This document shows, piece after piece, positions 16,541 through 25,387 of a stretch of DNA of 64,000 nucleotides. The position numbers and the translations under genes were made by a program. The notes below the pieces were generated by a model that was not told the origin of the DNA, ran no database searches, and was given only the letters and a program-made list of their open reading frames with translations. The stretch's first letter is position 1, and each line of letters begins with the position of its first letter. The DNA comes from Bacteroidota bacterium. Lineage in GTDB: Bacteria; Bacteroidota; Bacteroidia; Chitinophagales; Saprospiraceae. The DNA is taken from the NCBI GenBank assembly GCA_018222965.1, contig JAAEZH010000007.1:62001-126000 (forward strand), read 5' to 3'.

Positions 16541-18766
16541 ATGCACAGGTATTTTATACCCGTACTTTTATTTTGCTTTTTAATGCCTTCCGGGCTGTTT
16601 GCCAAACACATTATTGGAGGGGGCTGGACCTACGAATGTCTGGGAAACGGAACCTACGAATTTAAACTGACCATGTACCGGGATTGCAACGATCCCACAG
16701 GTGCCGGTTTTGACTTTCAGGCTCCGGTGAGTATTTACCGGGGGGCTGCCGGAGATCCGGAAGCCACGATACTTGTTCCATTCAATTTTGATGTAGAAAA
16801 TGTGCAGCCGGATATTGACAATCCCTGTGTGATCCTTCCGCCAAACCTCTGTGTGGAAGTAGGTACTTATACCTTTACTTATACTTTTGATATCTGGCCT
16901 GCTAACGAAGCATATACTATTTCTTATCAGCGCTGTTGCCGAAATAACACTATTTCGAATGTGGTAAATCCAGGCGATATTGGTGCCACTTTTACCATTG
17001 AGATCACTCCCGCTTCTCAGGATGTTTGCAACAATAGTCCGGTCTTTGAGACTTTCCCGCCCACCGTTATTTGTGTAAATGAACCGCTTGAATACGATCA
17101 CAGTGCTACGGATGTGGAGGGCGACCAGCTGATCTATGAGTTGTGTTCCGGTTTTGAAGGTGGCGGAAATACAGGGGCTCCCGGAAACGCTTGCGACGGG
17201 GTAGCACCTAACCCGGCTTGTCCGCCACCCTATGATCCAATTCAGTACTTACCACCTTATAGCCCCTTAAACCCATTAGGTGGCAATCCGGCAATGACCA
17301 TTGATGCCAATACCGGTTTACTGACCGGTACCCCGGATATTCAGGGGCAATTCGTGGTGGGTGTCTGTGTGTATGAATATAGAAATGGGGAATTACTTAC
17401 CGTATTGAGAAGAGAATTTCAGTTTAATGTTGCTTACTGCGAACCCTTAGTTGCCGTAGACCTTCCGGCTGATATCAATTTAGGGGATATTGAGATCTTC
17501 GAATTTTGCCCCTACGAAGAGGTCATGCTTGAAAATAACAGCATTCTGGATCCGGATGCAGACTTCTTTAGTTGGGAATTTGATATAGGTGATACTACCT
17601 ATGTATACGATGAATTTGAACCGGTGATTTCGCTTCCGGGGCCCGGAACCTATACGGGAGAGTTTACCATCGTCCAACCTACGGGCTGCGCAGATTCTTC
17701 CATGGTATGGATTCGCGTGCATCCTGAAACTACTGCAGATTTTGAATTTGAATACGATACCTGTATTGCCGGGCCTGTGTTTTTTAGCGATGAATCCTTA
17801 ACCGATTCGGAAGGTCTGGTTGCCTGGGATTGGGATTTTGGTGATTCTGAGTCTTCCGAATCTGCCTATCCGCTTCATTTCTTCGAAGAACCGGGCTTGT
17901 ATGATGTGCAGTTGGTGGTGACAGATACGAATTATTGCCAGGCGGGTGTTGAGATTCCGGTCAACTATTTCCCGGTACCCGGCTTGATCCTCGTTTCTCC
18001 AAACGATACCTCCAGTTGTCCGCCTGCCAATATTACCTTCGAAAATCTGTCTTCCCCCATTGATGATTCCTACGAGGTCAGTTGGGACTTTGGCGATGGA
18101 GGTACAGGGACGGATATTAGCCCGGAATATGAATACAAAGAGCCGGGCACTTATTCGGTAAACCTCAACATTATTTCTCCCATTGGTTGCGAAACCGATA
18201 CCACCTTTGAAAACCTGATCTATATAAGCGAAAGGCCGGAAGCTGATTTCAATTTCAGCCCGGAGTCTTTTTCTCAGCTTTCGCCGGATATTAATTTACA
18301 GGACCAGTCTACACCCGATGTGGTGTTCTGGGATTGGTTTATCGACTCCGTGCGCATTGGCAACAAAGCCAATTTCAATTATGTACTGCAGGATACGGGA
18401 TGGCAGGAGATCAAACTGATTGTAAATAATGAGGTTGGTTGCCTGGACACCATAACGAAACGAATAGATGTGGTGCCTGAAATTCGGTACTTCTTACCCA
18501 CCGCATTTAGTCCGAATTACGATGATACCAATGATTTCTTCGGACCAGCCGGGGTCTATCTCGGGATTACCAATTACCGCATGGAAATCTGGAACCGCTG
18601 GGGCGAAAAGGTTTTCCAAACCAATGACATCAATGAGCATTGGGATGGACGAAAAGCAGGAAGCAATAGAATAGCACCTTCCGGTGTGTATACCTGTATT
18701 GTGCAATTTACAGGTCCGAGGGGCGAAGCATTTGAGTACAAACAATATTTGACTTTAATGAAGTAA
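16541..18766 (+). CDS. PKD-domain surface protein, tandem paralogue, T9SS type B cargo
   Basis: A 741-residue paralogue of the preceding gene with the same domain order: signal peptide ending GLFAK, HIIGGGWTYECLGN domain with YQRCCRNNTIS, a cadherin-like section (SATDVEGDQLIYELC), PKD domains (WDWDFGDSESSES, WDFGDGGTGT) and a type B C-terminal domain (FLPTAFSPNYDDTND, IWNRWGEKVF). The N-terminal and C-terminal parts are the most alike; the PKD section has diverged. The 232-nt gap before it holds no gene, and a hairpin terminator follows. Tandem duplication with divergence is the simplest history. Confidence 0.93.
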   Translation: MHRYFIPVLLFCFLMPSGLFAKHIIGGGWTYECLGNGTYEFKLTMYRDCNDPTGAGFDFQAPVSIYRGAAGDPEATILVPFNFDVENVQPDIDNPCVILPPNLCVEVGTYTFTYTFDIWPANEAYTISYQRCCRNNTISNVVNPGDIGATFTIEITPASQDVCNNSPVFETFPPTVICVNEPLEYDHSATDVEGDQLIYELCSGFEGGGNTGAPGNACDGVAPNPACPPPYDPIQYLPPYSPLNPLGGNPAMTIDANTGLLTGTPDIQGQFVVGVCVYEYRNGELLTVLRREFQFNVAYCEPLVAVDLPADINLGDIEIFEFCPYEEVMLENNSILDPDADFFSWEFDIGDTTYVYDEFEPVISLPGPGTYTGEFTIVQPTGCADSSMVWIRVHPETTADFEFEYDTCIAGPVFFSDESLTDSEGLVAWDWDFGDSESSESAYPLHFFEEPGLYDVQLVVTDTNYCQAGVEIPVNYFPVPGLILVSPNDTSSCPPANITFENLSSPIDDSYEVSWDFGDGGTGTDISPEYEYKEPGTYSVNLNIISPIGCETDTTFENLIYISERPEADFNFSPESFSQLSPDINLQDQSTPDVVFWDWFIDSVRIGNKANFNYVLQDTGWQEIKLIVNNEVGCLDTITKRIDVVPEIRYFLPTAFSPNYDDTNDFFGPAGVYLGITNYRMEIWNRWGEKVFQTNDINEHWDGRKAGSNRIAPSGVYTCIVQFTGPRGEAFEYKQYLTLMK

Positions 18767-18835
18767 AAGTCGTATATTGGTTTTGAACAAACGATGCGGG
18801 TGGAGCTCCAGCCCGTGAAATACATCTAAAAAGCA

Positions 18836-18876
18836 AAGTAGCAAGGTCTGCCTGACAGTCCTTGCTACTTTTTTTA
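18836..18876 (+). terminator. rho-independent terminator
   Basis: AGTAGCAAGG / CCTTGCTACT arms (18837-18846 and 18860-18869) with a T tract, 70 nt after the second PKD protein gene. Confidence 0.9.
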
Positions 18877-18890
18877 TTAAACCAATGATT

Positions 18891-19490
18891 ATGAAAAACT
18901 TGCTTTTTGTATGTATCCTTTGTTTAACAGGATCAATGAGCCTTCATGCCCAACTGAGTTTTGGTCTGAAAGCAGGCGTGAACTTCTCCTGGGTGGGAGA
19001 AATTTCTGAAAACAATAACTACTCCAGTGAAGATGTCAATGAGATGTTGATAGGCGGAGCCGGAGGGGTTTTTGTGCAAAGCTCGCGACAGAGGCCGGTC
19101 GGCTTTAGAGCCGAATTGTTATACTCCATGAAAGGAGAAAAGGACGAAGTGCAGCTAAGTTCCAATACCTTTGAAAACCTGAACCTCAATTACCTGACCT
19201 TGCCGCTTTCTTTTATTTATACGCCCGCAAGTTTCCTTGATCTGGAAGCCGGAGTAGAGCCGGCACTGGTTGTTTCCAAAAATCCAGAATTCGTTGAACT
19301 GGATTCTGAACTGGATGTTGGCCTGTTTCTGGGGGCAATTGTTCCGGTAGGGGATAAGCTCTCCCTTGGCTTGCGATTTACGCTGGGCATGTTAAATTTC
19401 TACGAAGTAACTTATCTGGACGGCAATGAGCTTGATACGATATTTACCCGAAACCGGAGTGGGCAGCTCTGGCTCGCATACTCCTTTTAG
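18891..19490 (+). CDS. outer-membrane beta-barrel protein (PorT-like fold)
   Basis: A 199-residue exported protein with a signal peptide (MKNLLFVCILCLTGSMSLHA) and a mature part typical of the porin-family/outer-membrane beta-barrel domain of Bacteroidota (LSFGLKAGVNFSWVG, GFRAELLYSMKGEK, YLTLPLSFIYTP, LWLAYSF at the end). Conserved opening and closing strands suggest an eight- to ten-stranded barrel. I use the second ATG (18891) because it gives a canonical signal peptide; 18885 would add two residues. Its function is unknown. It may start just after the terminator at 18836-18876, as a separate unit. Confidence 0.8.
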   Translation: MKNLLFVCILCLTGSMSLHAQLSFGLKAGVNFSWVGEISENNNYSSEDVNEMLIGGAGGVFVQSSRQRPVGFRAELLYSMKGEKDEVQLSSNTFENLNLNYLTLPLSFIYTPASFLDLEAGVEPALVVSKNPEFVELDSELDVGLFLGAIVPVGDKLSLGLRFTLGMLNFYEVTYLDGNELDTIFTRNRSGQLWLAYSF

Positions 19491-19561
19491 ACCGGATTTG
19501 AAAGTGTGCTGAATTCCTGATAAATATATTAGAATGTATATGAGGGAATAATATTTTTTCT

Positions 19562-19569
19562 TACCTTTG
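19562..19569 (+). promoter_or_regulatory. TAnnTTTG promoter element of rplS
   Basis: TACCTTTG matches the Bacteroidota -7 element, 44 nt before the rplS start. A -33 TTG is not evident. Confidence 0.5.
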
Positions 19570-19613
19570 CGAAACTTTAATCAGACCATCCTAGGCAAAA
19601 AGAAAATAACGTG

Positions 19614-19970
19614 ATGGACGCTATAAAATTCGTTGAAGAGCAAATTACCCGTGAGTCGAACTTTCCAAAATTTCGTCCGGGTGATAATATTAATGTTGAT
19701 TACAAGATTGTAGAGGGCGCCAAAGAGCGTATCCAGTCTTTTCGTGGAAACGTGATCCAAATCAACGGATCCGGTGCAACTCGTACTTTTACCGTTCGCA
19801 AGATGTCAAACGGTGTAGGTGTGGAGCGTATCTTCCCATTTGCTTCTCCAAATATTACGGAGATTAAAATTCTGAAACGCGGTAAAGTGCGTCGTGCAAA
19901 ATTGTATTACCTCCGCGAATTGGTAGGTAAGAAAGCACGTATCAAAGAGCGTACCCATATTAAGAAGTAA
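19614..19970 (+). CDS. rplS: 50S ribosomal protein L19
   Basis: A 118-residue ribosomal protein that sits at the 30S-50S interface near helix 14 of 16S rRNA. The family signatures [47 protein letters not shown] and [19 protein letters not shown] are all present, and the length is normal. The ATG at 19614 is preferred over the GTG directly before it. The gene is alone here, with its own promoter element and terminator, rather than in an rpsP-rimM-trmD-rplS operon. Confidence 0.97.
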   Translation: MDAIKFVEEQITRESNFPKFRPGDNINVDYKIVEGAKERIQSFRGNVIQINGSGATRTFTVRKMSNGVGVERIFPFASPNITEIKILKRGKVRRAKLYYLRELVGKKARIKERTHIKK

Positions 19971-19990
19971 TTTCTTAAGTTGGCATAAAT

Positions 19991-20028
19991 AAAAATCCGT
20001 AGGTCATTTGATCTACGGATTTTTTTTT
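19991..20028 (+). terminator. rho-independent terminator of rplS
   Basis: AAAATCCGTAG / CTACGGATTTT stem (about 19992-20022), ten-base loop and a long T tract, 20 nt after the stop codon. The A tract on the other side would let it also serve the convergent lipoprotein gene. Confidence 0.93.
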
Positions 20029-20077
20029 GTCTCAACTCTTTGAGAATCCTCTCCAAAAGAAGGGGCATCCCGATTCC

Positions 20078-20479
20078 TTAATTCATCTGGTCTTCCTGGC
20101 TGGATCTTTTAAGGTTAAGCTCGAATGGGATTTCTCTCAACTCCATGCTTAGGACCAGGGTTGAATCTGAAAAATTGAGAATAGTATATTCGGTTTGAAA
20201 TCGGCCGGAGAGTTGTTGGATCGTACTTTCAGTCAGGTTGTAATCCACTTCTTCCCGGGCTCCGGTACCCAGATTTGTAGCCATCTTTTCCTTAGAAATA
20301 AACTCGAAAAAGGTTGTGTTTAAAGTTTCAGTTGGTTGTCCGTCGCGGGTGGCTGATTCCAGCTCCCATCGGCCAAACAGCATATCCTCGGTTAGGACTT
20401 CATCAGCTTCATCCGGATTTCCTGCACAGGATATCATAAACAAGCCGAGCGTGAAAAGGAGGTTCTTTACGCGGAACAT
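20078..20479 (-). CDS. small lipoprotein of unknown function
   Basis: A 133-residue protein with a lipoprotein signal peptide (LLFTLGLFMISC, Cys18) and a mature part resembling lipocalin-like or DUF-type small Bacteroidota lipoproteins (LFGRWELESATRDG, then TFFEFISKEKMATN, and a run of beta strands). The GRWEL opening is common in lipocalin-like domains; a specific family cannot be named. It lies 112 nt downstream of the metallophosphoesterase gene on the same strand and could share its transcript. Confidence 0.7.
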   Translation of the reverse strand: MFRVKNLLFTLGLFMISCAGNPDEADEVLTEDMLFGRWELESATRDGQPTETLNTTFFEFISKEKMATNLGTGAREEVDYNLTESTIQQLSGRFQTEYTILNFSDSTLVLSMELREIPFELNLKRSSQEDQMN

Positions 20480-20591
20480 TTGTAATTGTTGTGATTATTT
20501 AGGCGTGGACATTCATTCGGCGAAAGCCAAACCTGAAAAATTAATTCCCGGTAAAGGTAAAAAATAAGCGCGTGATTGAGAATGGCCTTTA

Positions 20592-21821
20592 TCAGGCGTT
20601 TTGAAATTCTAAAACAGTAATTTCTGGTAAAATCCCTACCCGTCCCGGATAGCCGAGGTATCCCAATCCCCGGTTTACATATAGAAATTGATCTGCTTCT
20701 CGATATAAACCGGCCCACTCCCGGTACATATACTTGGCAGGGCTCCATTTTATCCAACCCGGAATTTCCAACCCAAATTGCATACCGTGGGTGTGTCCGG
20801 AGAGGGTGAGCGAAATATCCTTAAAAGCATCGGCAGTAACCTGCTCTTTCCAGTGGGTAGGATCGTGCGAAAGCAAGATTTTCAGGTCGGCACCTTCTGT
20901 ACCTTCGCTGGCTTTTTTCAGGTCTCCGTATTTGGGAAAACGATCCAGCGCGGAGTAGTTTTCGACACCGATCACGCCGAGATTAGATTCGCCGAAAGGC
21001 ACCAACTCATTTTCATTCCGAAGCAGATTCCAGCCCATACGACGATGAATATCAAACAGCAAATTCAAGTTCTGTTCCTTTTCTGCCTCATTGTTCCAGC
21101 GCACATAATCGCCGTAATCGTGGTTTCCAAGAATGGAGTACACGCCTTTTCGAGCACGGATGGCACCGAATACATCGACAAATTCGAGTGCTTCTTCAGC
21201 CTTGTAATTTACCAGGTCACCCGTAAAAAAGACCAGATCTGCTTCTTCCTGATTGATGAGATCGACCGCTTTTCGAACGGGCTCTTTATCGGTAAAACTA
21301 CCGGAGTGTATGTCGGAAATCTGAATGATCTTAAGTCCTTCAAATTCTTTTGATAAACCAGGGATCTGGATTTTCCGTCGAATGACCTGATAACGATGGC
21401 GGTTTCGGATGATGCCATAAGAAAGAGTGGCCAGCGGAATAGCCGCCAGGATAAGTCCCAGCTGGGCCATGAATACCGAACGTCCTTTGTTAAAACGTAC
21501 CGGTCCGGCAAGGCCTTCATAGGCCCGGAGAACTACCCTGCGCAAATCGTCTACAATAAGCATGGAAGCTACCAGGAATTTGGCCAGGTAAAAAATAAAT
21601 ACGAAAGCTCGTAGCAGCGTGACCGTGCCTTTTCCCCAGTTTTCCGTATAGCCAAATTGAGCCGACAGTAAGTAGACGACTGCCAGCACGGGAGTGGCCC
21701 AGTATAAACTGAACAGACTCGTGCGCAACCAGGCGGGCCAGTTTACGGCGACCAGGCGCAATGCCTGAAAAGCATAAACATCCAGAAAGAGCAAAAAGCC
21801 AATAAACAGTATGCTACGCAT
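20592..21821 (-). CDS. membrane-anchored metallophosphoesterase
   Basis: A 409-residue calcineurin-like phosphoesterase with four predicted N-terminal membrane helices (about residues 1-130) and a soluble catalytic domain from about 150. All dimetal motifs are present: IIQISDIHSG (Asp and His), FFTGDLVN (Asp), ILGNHDYGD (Asn-His-Asp), LLSHDPTHW (His) and LSGHTHGMQ (His-x-His). This architecture resembles YkuE/YaeI-like phosphoesterases, some of which act on lipid-linked phosphates; the substrate here is not determined. It is divergently arranged with the M1 peptidase gene. Confidence 0.92.
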   Translation of the reverse strand: MRSILFIGFLLFLDVYAFQALRLVAVNWPAWLRTSLFSLYWATPVLAVVYLLSAQFGYTENWGKGTVTLLRAFVFIFYLAKFLVASMLIVDDLRRVVLRAYEGLAGPVRFNKGRSVFMAQLGLILAAIPLATLSYGIIRNRHRYQVIRRKIQIPGLSKEFEGLKIIQISDIHSGSFTDKEPVRKAVDLINQEEADLVFFTGDLVNYKAEEALEFVDVFGAIRARKGVYSILGNHDYGDYVRWNNEAEKEQNLNLLFDIHRRMGWNLLRNENELVPFGESNLGVIGVENYSALDRFPKYGDLKKASEGTEGADLKILLSHDPTHWKEQVTADAFKDISLTLSGHTHGMQFGLEIPGWIKWSPAKYMYREWAGLYREADQFLYVNRGLGYLGYPGRVGILPEITVLEFQNA

Positions 21822-21906
21822 AGGACGTTAAATTTTTGGAATAACATATTTAATGGCCTGTTGGTTGGATGTTATAGACAAAATGCCCGATTTTTCAGAC
21901 TTAGTA

Positions 21907-21914
21907 TATTTTTG
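21907..21914 (+). promoter_or_regulatory. TAnnTTTG promoter element of the M1 peptidase gene
   Basis: TATTTTTG, followed by CC, lies 69 nt before the start codon. No clear TTG -33 element is present. Confidence 0.45.
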
Positions 21915-21982
21915 CCAGCAATTTCCATTCCGGGAAACCAAAGTAGTGGTCCCTGACGTTGTTTTTCTGAAAGCAAAGATTT

Positions 21983-23659
21983 ATGAACAAGCACCTGTTA
22001 CTCCTATTTACGATTTTGACTATCGGCCTGTCCCCATTAGAGGGGCAACGGGATTTTTACGATCAGTATCACTTTACAGAAGCGGATAGTTTACGAGGAA
22101 TGCTGGGGCCGGAGCGCAGCTGCTACGACGTAAGTGCTTATGCGCTCGATATCCGGATTTTGCCGGATGAAAAACAGATCGAAGGCTTTGTGGATATGGC
22201 CTTTGTGGCTACGACCGATTTTAAGCGGCTTCAGTTTGACCTGTTTTCCAATATGGAGGTAGACAAGATTGTATTTGAAGGAAAAAAGCTGAGCTTCGAA
22301 CGCAAGTTTAACGCCGTGTTTGTAAATATGCCTGCCACCCTAAGCAAGGGTACTCAAAGTGCTTTACGGATTTATTACCACGGAAGTCCTGTTCGGGCAG
22401 CAAATCCGCCCTGGGACGGCGGTTTTATCTGGCGCCGGGACAGGAAGGGGAATCCCTGGATTGCGGTTGCCTGTGAAGGGACCGGAGCATCTTTGTGGTG
22501 GCCCAATAAAGATCATTTGTCGGATGAGCCAGACAGCGTTTCTATTGCAGTAAGTGTACCGGATCCATTGGTTTGTGTAAGCAACGGGGTTCTGCGTGCT
22601 CAGAAACCGGATTCCCAAAAGCGGGGGTTTACCCGATATGAGTGGTTTGTTTCTTATCCCATCAACAATTACAATGTAACAGTAAACATCGGGGATTATG
22701 TCCATTTTTCAGATGTTTATCAGGCCGATGACGGGGAGAAACTGGATTTGGATTATTACGTACTGTCTTACAATCTGGAGAAAGCCCGAATTCATTTTAA
22801 TCAGGTTCATCAGACGCTTGCCTGCTTTGAGCGGTACTTTGGCAAATATCCCTTTTGGGAGGATGGCTTTGGCATGGTTGAAACCCCTTATCTGGGCATG
22901 GAACATCAAGGCGCAATCGCTTATGGCAATAATTACATGCGGGGTTATCTGGGGGGCATGATTCCCGATGACATGGATTGGGATTATATCATTGTACATG
23001 AAACGGGGCATGAATATTTTGGCAACAGCATCAGTATTGGAGATTTGTCGGAAATGTGGATTCACGAGTCTTTTACGACTTATATGGAAGCATTGTTTGT
23101 AGAATGTGAGTATGGTTATGATGATGCGATAAGATACCTGAATGGCCAGCGTAGTTTTATTGGGAATGAACAACCCATACTCGGTCCTCGAGATGTAAAT
23201 TGGGAAGAATGGGAGCATAGCGATCATTATTTTAAGGGTAGTTGGGTGTTACATACCCTGCGCCATGCCATTAATAACGATGATCTTTGGTTTGAACTCC
23301 TGCGGGAATTCTACGATAAGCATGCCCTGTCCATAGTGGGTACAGACGATTTTACCCGTTTCGTAAATGATAAAACGGGCAAAGATTTTGGACCTTTTTT
23401 TGAGCAATACCTCTGGTATCCCCGTCCGCCAGTTCTGGAATATCGCCTTACAGAAATTGAAGATGAACTGGTTGTAGAGTATCGGTGGAAGGCGGATGTA
23501 GCTGCCTTTGATATGCCGGTAAAAATGGGAACGCCCGGTAATTTAAAATACTATCAACCTAAAACGGGTGCCTTTCAGCGATTGATGCTAAAAGACACCC
23601 GTAAGGAAGATTTCTTTGTTGATACGGATTTGTTTTATATCCGGACAAAAAGGCTGTGA
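21983..23659 (+). CDS. M1 family metallopeptidase (aminopeptidase)
   Basis: A 558-residue zinc aminopeptidase exported by a signal peptide (LLLLFTILTIGLSPLEG). The zinc site HExxH-x18-E is complete: His339-Glu340 and His343 in IIVHETGHEYFGN, with the third ligand Glu362 in WIHESFTTYME. The substrate-binding GxMEN motif appears as GMEHQG (305-310), a form also found in other Bacteroidota M1 enzymes. The N-terminal beta domain (about 45-240) binds the peptide N-terminus. It lacks the long C-terminal helical domain of ERAP-type enzymes and has no T9SS sorting domain, so it is probably periplasmic. It converges with the GWxTD gene, 6 nt away. Confidence 0.93.
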   Translation: MNKHLLLLFTILTIGLSPLEGQRDFYDQYHFTEADSLRGMLGPERSCYDVSAYALDIRILPDEKQIEGFVDMAFVATTDFKRLQFDLFSNMEVDKIVFEGKKLSFERKFNAVFVNMPATLSKGTQSALRIYYHGSPVRAANPPWDGGFIWRRDRKGNPWIAVACEGTGASLWWPNKDHLSDEPDSVSIAVSVPDPLVCVSNGVLRAQKPDSQKRGFTRYEWFVSYPINNYNVTVNIGDYVHFSDVYQADDGEKLDLDYYVLSYNLEKARIHFNQVHQTLACFERYFGKYPFWEDGFGMVETPYLGMEHQGAIAYGNNYMRGYLGGMIPDDMDWDYIIVHETGHEYFGNSISIGDLSEMWIHESFTTYMEALFVECEYGYDDAIRYLNGQRSFIGNEQPILGPRDVNWEEWEHSDHYFKGSWVLHTLRHAINNDDLWFELLREFYDKHALSIVGTDDFTRFVNDKTGKDFGPFFEQYLWYPRPPVLEYRLTEIEDELVVEYRWKADVAAFDMPVKMGTPGNLKYYQPKTGAFQRLMLKDTRKEDFFVDTDLFYIRTKRL

Positions 23660-23665
23660 TCGATC

Positions 23666-25111
23666 TTACCAGTCGGTAATGTTGCTGCGAATATTGCGGC
23701 CAAATCCATCTGATCCATTACTTCGTCCCTGATCGTTATACGGATTTGGATTGGCATCCTGATACAGAATATTCTCCCAATTTGGGTTGTTTACTTCTCC
23801 GATTGCAGTAGAATGCAGCAGTCGGAAATCTCCTGAAGCCAGGCTGGCGTTGTAGAATATAAACTTCACATTGTTCTGACCGGTAGCCGGAAAATCGTAA
23901 TAAACCCACACTTCATAAGGCGGTGCCACGGGATCATTCATTTCGGTGACTATATCATCCGGTGCCCCATATTTGAGGTAGGTATAACCGCGGTCTGATT
24001 CAAATCCGTGACCGAAGCCGGAGTAAAAGGTTTTGTCTACTGCCCGGGCCAGTTCCATATATTCGTCGTAGGCCAATTCCGGCTGGTTTGGATTGATTTT
24101 TACATAATAGGAGAAAAGATATAAGCGCTGTGCGGCTGGTTCGCCGTCTTTCCAAAGCTCGTTGAGAAGTTCGCCATCCTGAAAGTCAACTTTGGGGGTC
24201 AGGGCCCGAATGCTGTACTCCAGTTCTTCTTTGGTTAGTTTTGATACAAAAGCATCCTCCAGGCCAACAGACGCGATTTCTTCATCGGAGGCATTAAGGA
24301 AAGGATTGGCGCGAGTGAATTCAGCTTCTCGATGGCTCAATAACTCCTGATGGCGGTTTCTTGCCTCCATCACGAGTTTGTAAGATCCGGATGCCAATTC
24401 GGTGATATCCAGTTGCAGCAATACCACATTTACGGGTTTCGGCGAAAGCCTTTTATGCCCGATCAAAACCGTTTCTGATTTTCCCTGGCCATTAATTCTT
24501 TCAATCGAATAGCTGATCATATAATCCTCACCAACTACACTGTCTGAATTGTAAATTTCGTGATAGAAAGCCAGCTTGTCGGCGTACTTACCATAGAAAT
24601 GAAAGGGTAGGGGGTCCAAAAAATAACCGTTCTTAATGAAAGCACTGGTTTCATCAGATTGTCGGTAACCTTTGAGCAACTGAACATCTGATTGTACCAG
24701 AGCAGGTGCATTCATGGCCATTTCTACAGTTGCTTTATGAGTAAATCTGTTTTCGGGATTGGCTTTGTCCTCCAGAATGATTTCCATTTCATAGTTTCCA
24801 TCTTTTAAGGGATATCTGCGCAAATCCTGGAAATCTATAGGAGCGGAGGCCACCGGACTGCTCAATTCGAGGCGATCAAATTTTACGATCTCCCCATTCT
24901 GGCGAAAAATTATAGCAATATCTACCATTGCCTGTCCATGCGTAGAATCAATAGGTACGTACTCTACACTTTCACCGAGAATATGCAGGTAAATTTCAAT
25001 GTACCCCATATCCGGACTTTTGAAGCGGCTGTATTCGACACTTGCATCCAATGCAAATCCCATGGAATAACACATTAAACCGAGACAAAGAGCCAATAAT
25101 CGATTTTTCAT
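23666..25111 (-). CDS. GWxTD domain-containing protein
   Basis: A 481-residue exported protein (signal peptide LLALCLGLMCYSMGFA). The C-terminal half contains the GWxTD domain, an uncharacterised domain frequent in Bacteroidota and Acidobacteriota; the match is SDRGYTYLKYGAPDDIV near residue 370, within GFGHGFESDRG. The N-terminal half is predicted beta-rich. The function is unknown. It shares a divergent intergenic region of about 280 nt with the subtilisin gene, in which I see only a promoter element on the other strand. Confidence 0.85.
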   Translation of the reverse strand: MKNRLLALCLGLMCYSMGFALDASVEYSRFKSPDMGYIEIYLHILGESVEYVPIDSTHGQAMVDIAIIFRQNGEIVKFDRLELSSPVASAPIDFQDLRRYPLKDGNYEMEIILEDKANPENRFTHKATVEMAMNAPALVQSDVQLLKGYRQSDETSAFIKNGYFLDPLPFHFYGKYADKLAFYHEIYNSDSVVGEDYMISYSIERINGQGKSETVLIGHKRLSPKPVNVVLLQLDITELASGSYKLVMEARNRHQELLSHREAEFTRANPFLNASDEEIASVGLEDAFVSKLTKEELEYSIRALTPKVDFQDGELLNELWKDGEPAAQRLYLFSYYVKINPNQPELAYDEYMELARAVDKTFYSGFGHGFESDRGYTYLKYGAPDDIVTEMNDPVAPPYEVWVYYDFPATGQNNVKFIFYNASLASGDFRLLHSTAIGEVNNPNWENILYQDANPNPYNDQGRSNGSDGFGRNIRSNITDW

Positions 25112-25329
25112 ATCTGTGGTTTTTGCTTCTGTGAAGATACAGATTTCTCAATCCCCTTGCTTCCATATAAATGAATAAGTCAGGTTTTTGATTTGGAGCC
25201 GACCAGACTTTACTTCATTTAATCAACAAGAAATGTTTAGTCATCTTTTAGTAAAAGACCTCATTTGTCAGGCGGAAGATGTATGACATAGAAGCTCAAT
25301 GGGAGAAACAGCTGTCGGGCACAATTTGT

Positions 25330-25337
25330 TATCTTTG
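25330..25337 (+). promoter_or_regulatory. TAnnTTTG promoter element of the subtilisin gene
   Basis: TATCTTTG, 51 nt before the start codon, in the divergent gap with the GWxTD gene. There is no well-spaced TTG. Confidence 0.5.
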
Positions 25338-25387
25338 GCGACCCTTCGAAACCAGCCTTTAGCATTGAACATTTAGATCGAATTAAT

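Noticed and set aside
21853-22089. 78-residue open frame before the M1 peptidase gene
   Set aside because: It overlaps the promoter element and the first codons of the peptidase in another frame.
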